A stretch of 37,486 nucleotides of DNA, from assembly GCA_035760965.1 (NCBI GenBank), contig DASTRY010000078.1:1-37486 (forward strand), in the 5' to 3' direction. Positions 14,821 through 22,938 of the stretch are shown piece after piece (position 1 is the stretch's first letter; every line of letters begins with the position of its first letter). Below the pieces are notes generated by a model, which worked only from the letters and a program-made list of their open reading frames with translations, was not told the DNA's origin and did no database searches. The position numbers were made by a program, and so were the translations under genes. The stretch is from JADGHX01 sp035760965. GTDB taxonomy: Bacteria; Pseudomonadota; Gammaproteobacteria; Steroidobacterales; Steroidobacteraceae.

Positions 14821-16974
14821 TCAATTGCTCGGCAGGTTGAAACGGATGGTCGTGCGTGCCGGCACTTCCTGCGGCACGTTGTCGATCACGAGCGGCTCGT
14901 AGCGCCAACGCCTCACGGCCGCGATGGCCGCGCGGTCGAAGGTGCCGGCGGGCTCCGCCGAGACGACGCGGATGTCGATCGGCTCGCCCGAGGTGCTCAC
15001 CGTGAACTCCACGGTCACCGAGCCGCTGATCTTCTGCGCGAGCGCGCGCTCGGGATATTCCGGAGCGGTGTAGCGCGTGCGCTTGAGCTTCGACTGCAGA
15101 TCCACCTGCGGGCTGCCGGCATTCGCGGCGGCGGCCGGCTTCGCCTGATTGCGACGCGACAGGCTCGCCTGACGGATCGCGTCGATATCCTTCTGATCGG
15201 CGCCCCAGCGCTTCGCCTGCGTGAGATCCGCTTCCATCTGCGCGGTCTTGTTGTCGCGGCCGTAGGCGCTCGCCCGATCGAGCAGCTTCGTCGCGAGCTC
15301 GCGCGAGCCGGCGGCGAGATACGAGTTGTTCGGATCGACGCTCTGCAGCTGCGTGAGATAGAACGCGGCGCTGTCGTTCGCCGGATCGACGAGGCGACCG
15401 TCCTTGACGCGCGCCTGCGCGGCGCCGACGAGCTCGGCGATCTGCGCCGCTTGCGCGCGCTGCTTCTGCGACTGCAGGTCGCGGTTGAAAGCATTCAGCT
15501 CGGATGCGCTGACGCCGAGCGAGCGCGCTTCGGCAACAAAGCGATCCACGTCCGAGGACTTGTTGTTGAGGAACGCTTCGCGCGCCTTGCGCAAGTAGGC
15601 GGAGGCGATGTCGCGCTGCACGCGCTGGGCGGCGCTCGCGGCGGCCGGACCCATGTCCTTCAGCTGACCGAGATAGCCCTCGGCGCTGTCGTCGGAATCG
15701 CCGAGGCGCCCATCTTTGATGCGCTCCTGCGCGAGATTGACGAGGCGGCTCTGGCGCAGATCATCCTGGCGCTGCTTGATCTCCGCGCGCCACTTCGCGA
15801 TCTGCGCATCCGGCACCGAGCCCGACTGCTGCGCGCCCTTCACGAGCGAGGCGGCGCGGTCGAGATTGTTGTCGGCGAGCATCTTGGTGATCTGCGCGGT
15901 CGCGAGCTTGCCCTCGAGCTCCTTGTTGCGCGGGTCTTCCGGCGTTGCGGCCTTCAGGTGCGCGAGTGCGAGCGCGGCTTCGTCATAGCGCGCGGCGCCC
16001 AGTGCTTCGTCGAACCGCGCGCTCAGCACGGAGGCGATGCGCTTCAGGCCGTCGCTCGCTTCGCCGTTCGCAGGGTCCGCCTTCACGGCAGAGCGGTAGT
16101 AAAGGAGAGCGTTGTCATTGTTCGGCTCGGTGTAGCGGCGCTCGCGCATGGCAGCGCGCGCCTTCTCGAGCAGCTCGTCCACCGTGCCGTTCACGAGCGT
16201 CATGTCGACGACCGGCGCCTTCTCCGGGACGACGTCGTCGTCCGAAATGTTCGCCGCATCGGCCGAAATCGAGACACTCGCGCGCTTGCCATCATCCGCC
16301 ACGGGTGCGCTCGGCGTCGCCGGCGTGCGCATGAAGAACCAGAACGCTGCGGAGGCCACGACGACCGCCGCGAGTCCCACGCCGATCATGAGCATGGGCT
16401 TCTTGTTGCCGGAGCCCGAGCCCGACGCGCTGCTGAAGTCGGCGCCGGTGTGCGCCGACTCGACGGTGATCGGCGCGGCCGCGCTCGACGAGTAGAGCGA
16501 GCTCTTGCCGCTGCCGCCGCCGGCAGGGCGACGCGCGATGGCGTCGGCGACGGCGCCGTCGATCACGGCGGCCGCCTTGCGTCGATCGATCGGGATCGAC
16601 AGCACCGCGAAGACGTTCGTGCCTTTCAGCGCGAAAGCGGTCTGCTTCTCGGCCTCCGCGTTCGCGAACACCAGCGTGACGACGTGCGGGACCTGTGAGT
16701 TGACGCGCTCGATATCGCCGCGCAAATCGTCGACGTCGCGCGCATCCACTGCGAGCAGCTGCACTCTGCGTGAGCCCGCCATCTGCTCGAGGGCGGTGGC
16801 GATGGAATCGACGGGGCGAACGGCGGTGGCACCCGAGAGCGCTTCGCCCATTTCCAGCAGGAAGTCATCGCGCGTCGTGACCGCGATGATTTCGGCTGTG
16901 GCCCGGGCAGAAGAATGAGTCGGAGCGGAGCCTTCGGCACCGTCGTGCGGGCGCGCTGATGATGGACTGGGCAC
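14821..16974 (-). CDS. TonB-like energy-transducer protein with N-terminal pseudo-receiver and periplasmic helical repeats
   Basis: Unusual TonB-type protein of 717 residues. Residues about 27-146 look like a receiver fold: an acidic residue is kept at the strand-3 end (LLAVDARDVDD), but the strand-5 Lys-Pro is replaced by LSIPID, so phosphorylation is doubtful. A single TM helix follows at about 193-215, then about 400 periplasmic residues with helical repeats, then a TonB C-terminal domain at about 624-717 (YPERALAQKISGSVTVEFTV, FDRAAIAAVRRWRYEP). Ordinary TonB has a short cytoplasmic tail and a Pro-rich spacer, both absent here. The GTG start has AGGGAG nine bases ahead. It is the first gene of the signalling operon, 28 nt before the kinase. 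No exbB/exbD lies nearby, so a role in linking envelope state to the kinase is at least as likely as transport. Confidence 0.85.
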   Translation of the reverse strand: MPSPSSARPHDGAEGSAPTHSSARATAEIIAVTTRDDFLLEMGEALSGATAVRPVDSIATALEQMAGSRRVQLLAVDARDVDDLRGDIERVNSQVPHVVTLVFANAEAEKQTAFALKGTNVFAVLSIPIDRRKAAAVIDGAVADAIARRPAGGGSGKSSLYSSSAAAPITVESAHTGADFSSASGSGSGNKKPMLMIGVGLAAVVVASAAFWFFMRTPATPSAPVADDGKRASVSISADAANISDDDVVPEKAPVVDMTLVNGTVDELLEKARAAMRERRYTEPNNDNALLYYRSAVKADPANGEASDGLKRIASVLSARFDEALGAARYDEAALALAHLKAATPEDPRNKELEGKLATAQITKMLADNNLDRAASLVKGAQQSGSVPDAQIAKWRAEIKQRQDDLRQSRLVNLAQERIKDGRLGDSDDSAEGYLGQLKDMGPAAASAAQRVQRDIASAYLRKAREAFLNNKSSDVDRFVAEARSLGVSASELNAFNRDLQSQKQRAQAAQIAELVGAAQARVKDGRLVDPANDSAAFYLTQLQSVDPNNSYLAAGSRELATKLLDRASAYGRDNKTAQMEADLTQAKRWGADQKDIDAIRQASLSRRNQAKPAAAANAGSPQVDLQSKLKRTRYTAPEYPERALAQKISGSVTVEFTVSTSGEPIDIRVVSAEPAGTFDRAAIAAVRRWRYEPLVIDNVPQEVPARTTIRFNLPSN

Positions 16975-17334
16975 AGGTATAACTCCCTAAATCCTGGAAC
17001 TGGCTCAATCTCGATTTTTGGTTCGATCCGCGGCGCGCAAGCGAATCGCTCCCGCAGAGTTGCCAGGGAGCATAAAGAGGCGCCGCACCATCTCCTTGCG
17101 TCAGTTCACAATAATGAGAGCCCACGTCGGCGCTCCCCGACGCTTCCCACAAAACGAGAGCGAGCGCGCGTTTTGTCACCTTAGTACGACGTGTCCAGCC
17201 CGCGCCAAACGTCTCTGTTCGGCGACCCGGCACGGCCCAAAGTCGCAAGGAACGGCCACGAGCCGGGAAGTAGCCGTTATGTCCAGTGATCGCCTACTCT
17301 TCGGGGGGATTCGCGGGATACAGAGCTCACTTCT
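16975..17334. other. Divergent intergenic region between TonB-like and asmA-like genes
   Basis: These 360 bases separate two divergent genes and so must hold at least two promoters. The minus side ends in the AGGGAG ribosome binding site of the TonB-like gene. A small inverted repeat, CGTCGG and CCGACG (17125-17142), lies mid-region. I found no convincing -35/-10 pair at correct spacing on either strand and no credible small gene. Confidence 0.5.
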
Positions 17335-19452
17335 ATGCGCGCATTGAAAATTGCGGGAATCGTCGTGGCCGCCCTGGTGCTGCTCGTGGTGCTGGCACTC
17401 GGGGCGCTGCTGCTGTTTGTGAATCCGAACGACTATCGCGACGACATCGCGAAGCTCGTCGAGCAGAAAACGGGGCGGCCGCTCACGATCGGCGGCGACC
17501 TTGGGCTGAAGGTGTTCCCGTGGATCGCGCTCGACATTCACGACGTGACGCTCGGCAATCCGCCCGGCTACGGCAACGAGCCGTTCCTCACGGTGCAGCG
17601 GGCGAGCGTCGGCGTGAAGCTGATTCCGCTGCTGAGCAAGCGCGTGGAGGTGAGCCGCGTGGCCATCGACGGCCTCGCCATGACGCTCGTGAGCCGCAGC
17701 GAGACCGAGAACAACTGGAAGGATCTCGGCTCGCAGACGTCGGCCGAAGCGCCGAGCTCGGGACCGCCGCCCCAGGCGTCGATCGGCGGGATCGACATCT
17801 CGAACTCCTCGCTCGTCTATCGCGACGAGGCGAAGAAGAGCGTGACGCGGCTGACCGGTCTCGAAGTCCATACGGGTGCGCTGGGCAGCGGCGAGCCGGT
17901 GAAAGTGGCGCTGAAGGTCGACTACGACGAGGGGGCGCCGCCTGCAATTGCCCGGGTTGCCATGCAGGCGACGGTGCGGATGCTGGCGCAGAACACACTG
18001 ATCGAGGTCAAGGATCTGGACGCGAACGCCAAGTGGTTCGGCGCGCCGTCGCAGGAATCCGGCGCGACCGCAAAGCCCGCCGCGGCCGCCAAGCAGAGCG
18101 AGCCGCTCGATCTCGTCGTGCGCTCGGACGCGCTCACGATCGACACGAAAGCCGAAACGCTCGCGCTGTCGATGTTCGACGTCAAGGTGGGCGAGCTCCC
18201 CATCAAGCTCACGGCCAAAGGCGCGCGTCTCTTCGGGGACTACGTGATCGACGGCAACCTCGGCATCGAGAAGACCTCGGCGCGCAAGCTCATGCAGTCG
18301 TTCGGCATCGAGCCCCCGGTCACGAGCGATCCCAAGGCGCTCTCCGTGTTCGCGCTGAAGAGCGACTACTCCCTGACGCCAAGAGAGGCGCTGCTCAAGG
18401 CGCTCGATCTGACGCTGGACGACACCCACATCCGGGGATCGGCGGGCGTCGAGGACCTGGAGGCCATGTCCCTGCGTTTTGATCTTGGAGTGGATGCAAT
18501 CAACGTGGATCGCTACCTGGCCCCAACCCCGGAGAAGAAGGACGGCGCACCGGCGCCGGCCTCTGCGGCAGCGGCCAAGCCGCCCACCGAGCTGCCCCTC
18601 GACGCGCTCCGCGAGCTGAACGCGCGGGGGCTGCTGCGCATCGGCAAAGCCACCGTCACGCAAGTGCCGTTCACGGACGTCCGCCTGCCGCTCGATGCCA
18701 AGGACGGTCGGGTCCACCTCGGACCAACGCAGGCCAAGCTGTTCGGCGGCGGCTACAACGGGGACATCCTGCTCGATGCGCGGCCCGCGAAAGCCACCCT
18801 TTCGCTGAACGAGCACGTGAAAGGCGTCGACCTCGGTGCGCTGCTGAAGGCCAGCCTGGATACGACGCGTGTTGCCGGCAAGGGCAATGCCAACGCTCAG
18901 CTCACCGCTTCGGGGAACACGGACGTCGCGCTGTTCAAGTCGCTCGCCGGCAAGATCGACTTCGACGTCAAGGATGGGGCCATCAACGGCATCGATCTCT
19001 GGTACGAAATCCGCCGCGCGCTGGCGCTCTTCAAGCAGCAGGCGCCCCCGGCACGAGAGGCCGGCCCGCCCAAAACCGCGTTCAACGCGCTGTCGGGCTC
19101 CGCTGTCGTCGACAACGGTGTCCTGCGCAACGACGATCTCATCGCGGACATGACGTACCTGAAGGTGAAGGGCAAGGGCACGCTGGCCCTGGAATCACAG
19201 GCCGTCGACTATCACCTCACCGCAGAGGTGTACAAGCTGCCGCCGTCCGAAGAAGCGCAGCTTGCCGACCTCAAAGCCGCCGAAATACCGGTCACGATCA
19301 CCGGTACGCTCGCCGACATGAAGGTGCGGCCGGATGTCGAGGGCTACCTCAAGTCGCGCTTCAAGAAGAAAGCCGACGAGAAGATCGAAGAGAAGAAGGA
19401 GGAACTGAAGAAGAAGCTGAATGACAAACTGAAAGGTCTCTTCGGGAAGTAG
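17335..19452 (+). CDS. AsmA-family protein
   Basis: Envelope protein of the AsmA/TamB-like group, large inner-membrane-anchored periplasmic proteins linked in other bacteria to outer-membrane assembly and phospholipid transport. The 705 residues start with a short cytoplasmic tail and one TM helix (about 5-29), then the AsmA N-terminal blocks FVNPNDYRDDIAKLVEQKTG, LTIGGDLGLKVFPWIALDI and DVTLGNPPGYG. The middle has Ala/Pro-rich loops. Near the C-terminus come DFDVKDGAINGIDLWYEIRR and YLKVKGKGTLALESQAVDYH, typical AsmA end blocks. The last 30 residues are strongly charged (Lys/Glu) and probably helical. It is monocistronic, divergent from the TonB-like gene. Specific cargo unknown. Confidence 0.9.
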   Translation: MRALKIAGIVVAALVLLVVLALGALLLFVNPNDYRDDIAKLVEQKTGRPLTIGGDLGLKVFPWIALDIHDVTLGNPPGYGNEPFLTVQRASVGVKLIPLLSKRVEVSRVAIDGLAMTLVSRSETENNWKDLGSQTSAEAPSSGPPPQASIGGIDISNSSLVYRDEAKKSVTRLTGLEVHTGALGSGEPVKVALKVDYDEGAPPAIARVAMQATVRMLAQNTLIEVKDLDANAKWFGAPSQESGATAKPAAAAKQSEPLDLVVRSDALTIDTKAETLALSMFDVKVGELPIKLTAKGARLFGDYVIDGNLGIEKTSARKLMQSFGIEPPVTSDPKALSVFALKSDYSLTPREALLKALDLTLDDTHIRGSAGVEDLEAMSLRFDLGVDAINVDRYLAPTPEKKDGAPAPASAAAAKPPTELPLDALRELNARGLLRIGKATVTQVPFTDVRLPLDAKDGRVHLGPTQAKLFGGGYNGDILLDARPAKATLSLNEHVKGVDLGALLKASLDTTRVAGKGNANAQLTASGNTDVALFKSLAGKIDFDVKDGAINGIDLWYEIRRALALFKQQAPPAREAGPPKTAFNALSGSAVVDNGVLRNDDLIADMTYLKVKGKGTLALESQAVDYHLTAEVYKLPPSEEAQLADLKAAEIPVTITGTLADMKVRPDVEGYLKSRFKKKADEKIEEKKEELKKKLNDKLKGLFGK

Positions 19453-19589
19453 GCATGCGCGCACTGCTGTTGCGCATTCGCGGCTTCAGTGCCCGCATCC
19501 GGAGCGATGCGCATGCCGTAAATCAACCACTTGAGGCGCGAGCGGCGATGCGCGCGCATGTTGTGGGTATTTACAAGCAGGAATACATT

Positions 19590-19623
19590 TTGCTTTTAGT
19601 TGTTGTTTGCTTTTAGCTGTTGT
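19590..19623 (+). repeat. 17-bp direct tandem repeat, two copies
   Basis: TTGCTTTTAGTTGTTGT at 19590-19606 is followed at once by TTGCTTTTAGCTGTTGT at 19607-19623, differing at one base. It lies in the AT-rich upstream region of the prkA operon and could be a pair of regulator sites in phase (17 bp is not a whole number of helical turns) or a simple slippage product. Confidence 0.8.
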
Positions 19624-19719
19624 GAACAATCATTCGTTGTGACCGTCTTATCGTAACGGCTAGCACCGAAGTAGAGGAACATCACGTTTCGTGGCGAAGG
19701 ATGGATTTAAGTTAAGGCT

Positions 19720-19748
19720 GAAGCTCGCGATGCCACGGTGCGAGCTTC
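19720..19748 (+). repeat. 9-bp stem-loop in the predicted prkA leader
   Basis: Perfect inverted repeat GAAGCTCGC (19720-19728) and GCGAGCTTC (19740-19748) with an 11-nt loop, ending 36 nt before the prkA ATG. No T tract follows, so it is not a canonical terminator. It may be an mRNA leader structure or an operator. Confidence 0.6.
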
Positions 19749-19784
19749 GCACACGATTAGTCGATTGCACGGGAGGGAAGGACG

Positions 19785-21740
19785 ATGCGACCGCACTCTT
19801 CTGACCATCCGGATCCGGCCCGCCGTTCCGAATTCATCGATTCGCTGAGCTCGTTCAGCCGCAACCATCGAGCGCAGCGCTGGGAAGGCACCTTCGGCCA
19901 GTTCCTCGAGCAGATCCTGCCCGCGAACCCGAATGCGATGGTTCGTTCGAGCCACGAATACATCTGGGACATGCTTCGCTGGCATGGCCGCGGAGCCGAT
20001 GTGGATGAGACGGCAAGATCACGCGAGCTGTTTCGCCGCGATTTGTTCGGAATAGACGAGCCGCTGACGCGGCTCGTCGAGTATTTCAAAGCCGCAGCGG
20101 CCGGTTCCGATGTCGGCAGACGTCTGTTGCTGCTGCTAGGGCCCCCCTCGGGCGGCAAGTCGACGGTGGCGATCCTGCTGAAGCGCGGGCTCGAAGAGTA
20201 CAGCCGTACCGACGAGGGCGCGCTCTACGCGATCAAGGGCTCGCCGCTGCGCGAGAACCCGCTCAATCTGGTGCCTACGAGTCTGCGGCCCCAGTTCCGC
20301 GAAACGTACGGTGTCGACATCGAGGGCGAGCTCTCGCCGTGGGCGCGCGAGTACGTCGAGCGAGAGTTCGACGGCGAGTTCATTCGCGTGCCCGTCGAGC
20401 GGGTCTTCCTGTCGGAGGCGCTGCGCCAGGGTATCGGCACCTACGCGCCGCACGACCCGACGACGGCGGACATCGCCGATCTCGTCGGCTCCGTCGACCT
20501 CGCGAAGGTCGCGCAGATCGGCGACGAAGGCGATCCGCGAGCCTGGTCGTGGTCGGGTGCCGTGTATGCCGCGAGCCGCGGCATGCTCGAGATGATCGAA
20601 ATCCTGAAGGTGAAGCGCGAGTTCCTCTATCTGCTCCTGACGATGACGCAGGAGAAGAACGTCAAGGTGTCGCGCTTCCCGCTGATCCACCTCGACGAGA
20701 CGATCCTCGCGCATACCAACCTGGCGGAATTCCACAAGTTCCTGCAGGAGAAGGAGAACGAGGCGCTGCTCGACCGCATGGTCATCATCAAGGTGCCCTA
20801 TGCGCTGTCGTACAAAGACGAGTCGCGCATCTATCAGAAGCTCGTCTCCGGCGCGCCGGCCTTCCGCAACGTGCACCTCGACCCGCACGTGCTGAATCTC
20901 GCGTCGGTGTTCGCCATCCTGACGCGCCTCGCGAAGCCCGAGCGCGAAGGGCTCGACGTCGCGAAGAAGCTGCGTCTCTATGCCGGCGAGGCGGTCGAAG
21001 GCGTGCCGGAGTCCGAGGCCCAGCGCCTGCGCAACGAAGCGCCCGACGAGGGGCTCACGGGCATCAGCCCGCGCTTCATCATCAATGCGATTTCGAACGC
21101 CATCACCCGCAGCAACGCGCACAGCCTGACCAGCATGGAGCTGCTCCTCGCGCTGAAGGACGCCATCGAGCACGATGCGCGCATCGATGCCAAGCAGAAG
21201 AAGGCCTGGATCGATCACCTCGTGACGGCGCGCAAGGAGTTCTACAACCGCTGGGTGAAGGAAGACGTGCATCGCGCGATGTTCGCGTCCTTCGAGGAAG
21301 AGGCGCAGCAGCTGCTCGAGAAGTATCTCGACGAGGTGGAAGCCTCGCTCGATCACCGGCAGGTCACGGACCCGATCACGGGCGAGACGCGCCCGGCGGA
21401 CGAGCGCTTCCTGCGCTCCGTCGAGGAGAAGATCAAGGTGTCCGACTCGGGCAAGCTCTCGTTCCGCCAGGAAGTGGTGCGCAAGGCCATGGTGGCCTTC
21501 AAGGCCGGCGAGAAGTTCAAGCTGGCGAGCCACGCGCGCATGCGCGAGGCGATCGAGCAGTATCTCTTCGACGAGCGGCGCGACGTGCTGCGTCTCGTGA
21601 CGTCCACGGCGCGGCCGGACGAAGAGGCTCGTCAAAAAATTTCAGTGGTACAGCAGCGGCTCATCAGCGAGTATGGATACGACGAGCACAGCGCCAAGGA
21701 GGCATTGAGCTACGTGACCACGCTTCTCGCACAGGAGTAG
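19785..21740 (+). CDS. prkA: PrkA family serine protein kinase (YeaG)
   Basis: AAA+ serine protein kinase of the PrkA/YeaG family, linked in enterobacteria and Bacillus to starvation and stress adaptation. The 651 residues show an N-terminal segment SFIDSLSS-like then WEGTFGQFLEQI, Walker A GPPSGGKST at 119-127, YAIKGSPLRENPLNLVP and a C-terminal PrkA kinase domain (NEAPDEGLTGISPRFIINAI, KEDVHRAMFASFEEEAQ). Length matches the family (about 640). A strong ribosome binding site, GGGAGGGAAGG, precedes the ATG. It is first in the operon with the DUF444 and SpoVR genes, an association conserved widely in proteobacteria. The upstream AT-rich region suggests stress-dependent regulation, by inference. 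Confidence 0.96.
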   Translation: MRPHSSDHPDPARRSEFIDSLSSFSRNHRAQRWEGTFGQFLEQILPANPNAMVRSSHEYIWDMLRWHGRGADVDETARSRELFRRDLFGIDEPLTRLVEYFKAAAAGSDVGRRLLLLLGPPSGGKSTVAILLKRGLEEYSRTDEGALYAIKGSPLRENPLNLVPTSLRPQFRETYGVDIEGELSPWAREYVEREFDGEFIRVPVERVFLSEALRQGIGTYAPHDPTTADIADLVGSVDLAKVAQIGDEGDPRAWSWSGAVYAASRGMLEMIEILKVKREFLYLLLTMTQEKNVKVSRFPLIHLDETILAHTNLAEFHKFLQEKENEALLDRMVIIKVPYALSYKDESRIYQKLVSGAPAFRNVHLDPHVLNLASVFAILTRLAKPEREGLDVAKKLRLYAGEAVEGVPESEAQRLRNEAPDEGLTGISPRFIINAISNAITRSNAHSLTSMELLLALKDAIEHDARIDAKQKKAWIDHLVTARKEFYNRWVKEDVHRAMFASFEEEAQQLLEKYLDEVEASLDHRQVTDPITGETRPADERFLRSVEEKIKVSDSGKLSFRQEVVRKAMVAFKAGEKFKLASHARMREAIEQYLFDERRDVLRLVTSTARPDEEARQKISVVQQRLISEYGYDEHSAKEALSYVTTLLAQE

Positions 21741-21768
21741 CAGTCACGATACAGAACGCGGAGAGGCA

Positions 21769-22938
21769 ATGGACGAACGCGGCGGTAGTACTCCTCTCGG
21801 GCTGACGAAGTGGTACGAGCTGTTTTCGCGCGGTGCGCGCGACTGGCTCCGCCATGATGAGAAGGTGCGGGATTCGGTTCGCGAGCACCTCCCGCAGATC
21901 GTAGCGGGCGCAGACGTCATCAACGACGGCGCCAAGACGGTGCGAGTGCCGGTGCGGATGCTCGAGCACTACCACTTCCGCCTGCGCCGTCCCGAGGATC
22001 AGCAAGGCGCCGGTCAGGGCAAAGCCAAGCCGGGCGACGTCCTGCAGAACCCGTCCCGCCAGCGCGGTGCGGGCGAGAAAGGCCCGGGCGGGCAGGACGA
22101 GGGCGAGATGCAGCTCCTGCTGGAGCTGAAGATCGACGACATCGTCGACTGGCTCTGGGAGGAAATGCAGCTTCCCAATCTCAAGGCCCGCGTCGGACCC
22201 TCCGACGAGACGGACTGGATTCGCGAAGGATGGGATCGGCGCGGCGCCCGTTCCCGGCTGGATCGGCGCCGCTCCTTCAAGCAGCTCGTCAAGCGTCGCG
22301 CGAACCCGAATGCCACGCCCACGTTCACGGATGAGGACCTGCGCTTCCGTCAGCTCGCCCGCCGCAAGCAGCCCGCCGTACACGCCGTCGTGTTCTTCAT
22401 GCTGGACGTGTCGGGAAGCATGTCCGACCGCGACCGCAAGCTCGCGAAGTCCTTCTTCTTCTGGGTCGTTCAGGGGCTGCGGCGCGAGTACCGGTCGATG
22501 GAGACCGTGTTCGTTGCGCACACGACCGAAGCGTGGGAGTTCACGGAGCCCGAGTTCTTCCAGGTCAGCGGCACCGGCGGTACGGTGGCGTCCACCGGCT
22601 TCCAGAAGGTCCACGAGATCATCGAGGAGCGGTACAACCCCGCACGCTGCAACATTTATCTCTTTTATGCGTCTGACGGGGACAACTCCGTGGGCGACGC
22701 GAACCTCGCGCGCGAGGCGCTGAAGAGCATCGCCGAGGACGCCTGCTACACGGGGTACGTGGAGGTCTCGTCGGGGCTCTCGCGGCAGCTCGCCACGGAG
22801 ACCGGACGGCTCTACGCGGAGCTGGCCGCGAGCGGCTTCGCCGCCGGCAGCTACGCCCTGAACGACTACGACGACGTCTGGGGTGCGGTCCGACACTTCT
22901 TCACCGCTGAGAACAAGGCGCTCGAGAGCTCTCCATGA
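21769..22938 (+). CDS. yeaH: DUF444 von Willebrand factor A domain protein (YeaH)
   Basis: YeaH/DUF444 protein, genetic partner of PrkA. After a charged N-terminus (residues 1-205, with a Gly/Gln-rich stretch near 80-110), the C-terminal half is a VWA-like domain with a MIDAS motif DVSGSMS starting at Asp213. It continues with SFFFWVVQGLRREY, FVAHTTEAWEF, GTGGTVASTGF and FYASDGDNSVGD. The 389 residues are close to E. coli YeaH. The gene starts 28 nt after prkA and overlaps spoVR as ATGA. The biochemical role is unknown; VWA domains usually mediate metal-dependent protein contacts. Confidence 0.95.
   Translation: MDERGGSTPLGLTKWYELFSRGARDWLRHDEKVRDSVREHLPQIVAGADVINDGAKTVRVPVRMLEHYHFRLRRPEDQQGAGQGKAKPGDVLQNPSRQRGAGEKGPGGQDEGEMQLLLELKIDDIVDWLWEEMQLPNLKARVGPSDETDWIREGWDRRGARSRLDRRRSFKQLVKRRANPNATPTFTDEDLRFRQLARRKQPAVHAVVFFMLDVSGSMSDRDRKLAKSFFFWVVQGLRREYRSMETVFVAHTTEAWEFTEPEFFQVSGTGGTVASTGFQKVHEIIEERYNPARCNIYLFYASDGDNSVGDANLAREALKSIAEDACYTGYVEVSSGLSRQLATETGRLYAELAASGFAAGSYALNDYDDVWGAVRHFFTAENKALESSP

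Larger units (their letters stand above)
19453..19784. other. AT-rich intergenic region upstream of prkA
   Basis: A 332-base gap between asmA and prkA. Its middle (about 19557-19725) is visibly richer in A and T than anything else in the window. It contains a 17-bp tandem duplication (19590-19623) and a hairpin (19720-19748). Several weak promoter-like hexamers occur (TTTACA at 19570, TTGTGA at 19637 with CTAGCA 17 nt on), but none is convincing. No sigma-54 GG-N10-GC box was seen. It probably holds the prkA operon promoter and leader. Confidence 0.55.

Noticed and set aside
14683..16698. 671-residue open frame opposite the kinase and TonB-like genes
   Set aside because: Composition is Arg/His/Leu-rich without motifs and it spans two real genes on the other strand.
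17176..18816. 546-residue open frame opposite asmA
   Set aside because: Antisense shadow; Arg/His/Leu-rich with no domain or start signal.
19453..19516. GCATGCGC and GCGCATGC inverted repeat after asmA
   Set aside because: The 8-base arms are separated by 48 bases with no T tract, too weak to call a terminator.
19585..19665. Possible sigma-54 or sigma-S promoter before prkA
   Set aside because: No GG-N10-GC core exists, and the TTGTGA/CTAGCA pair matches consensus too poorly to annotate.
20136..21635. 499-residue open frame opposite prkA
   Set aside because: Antisense shadow of a strongly conserved gene; no ribosome binding site or motif.
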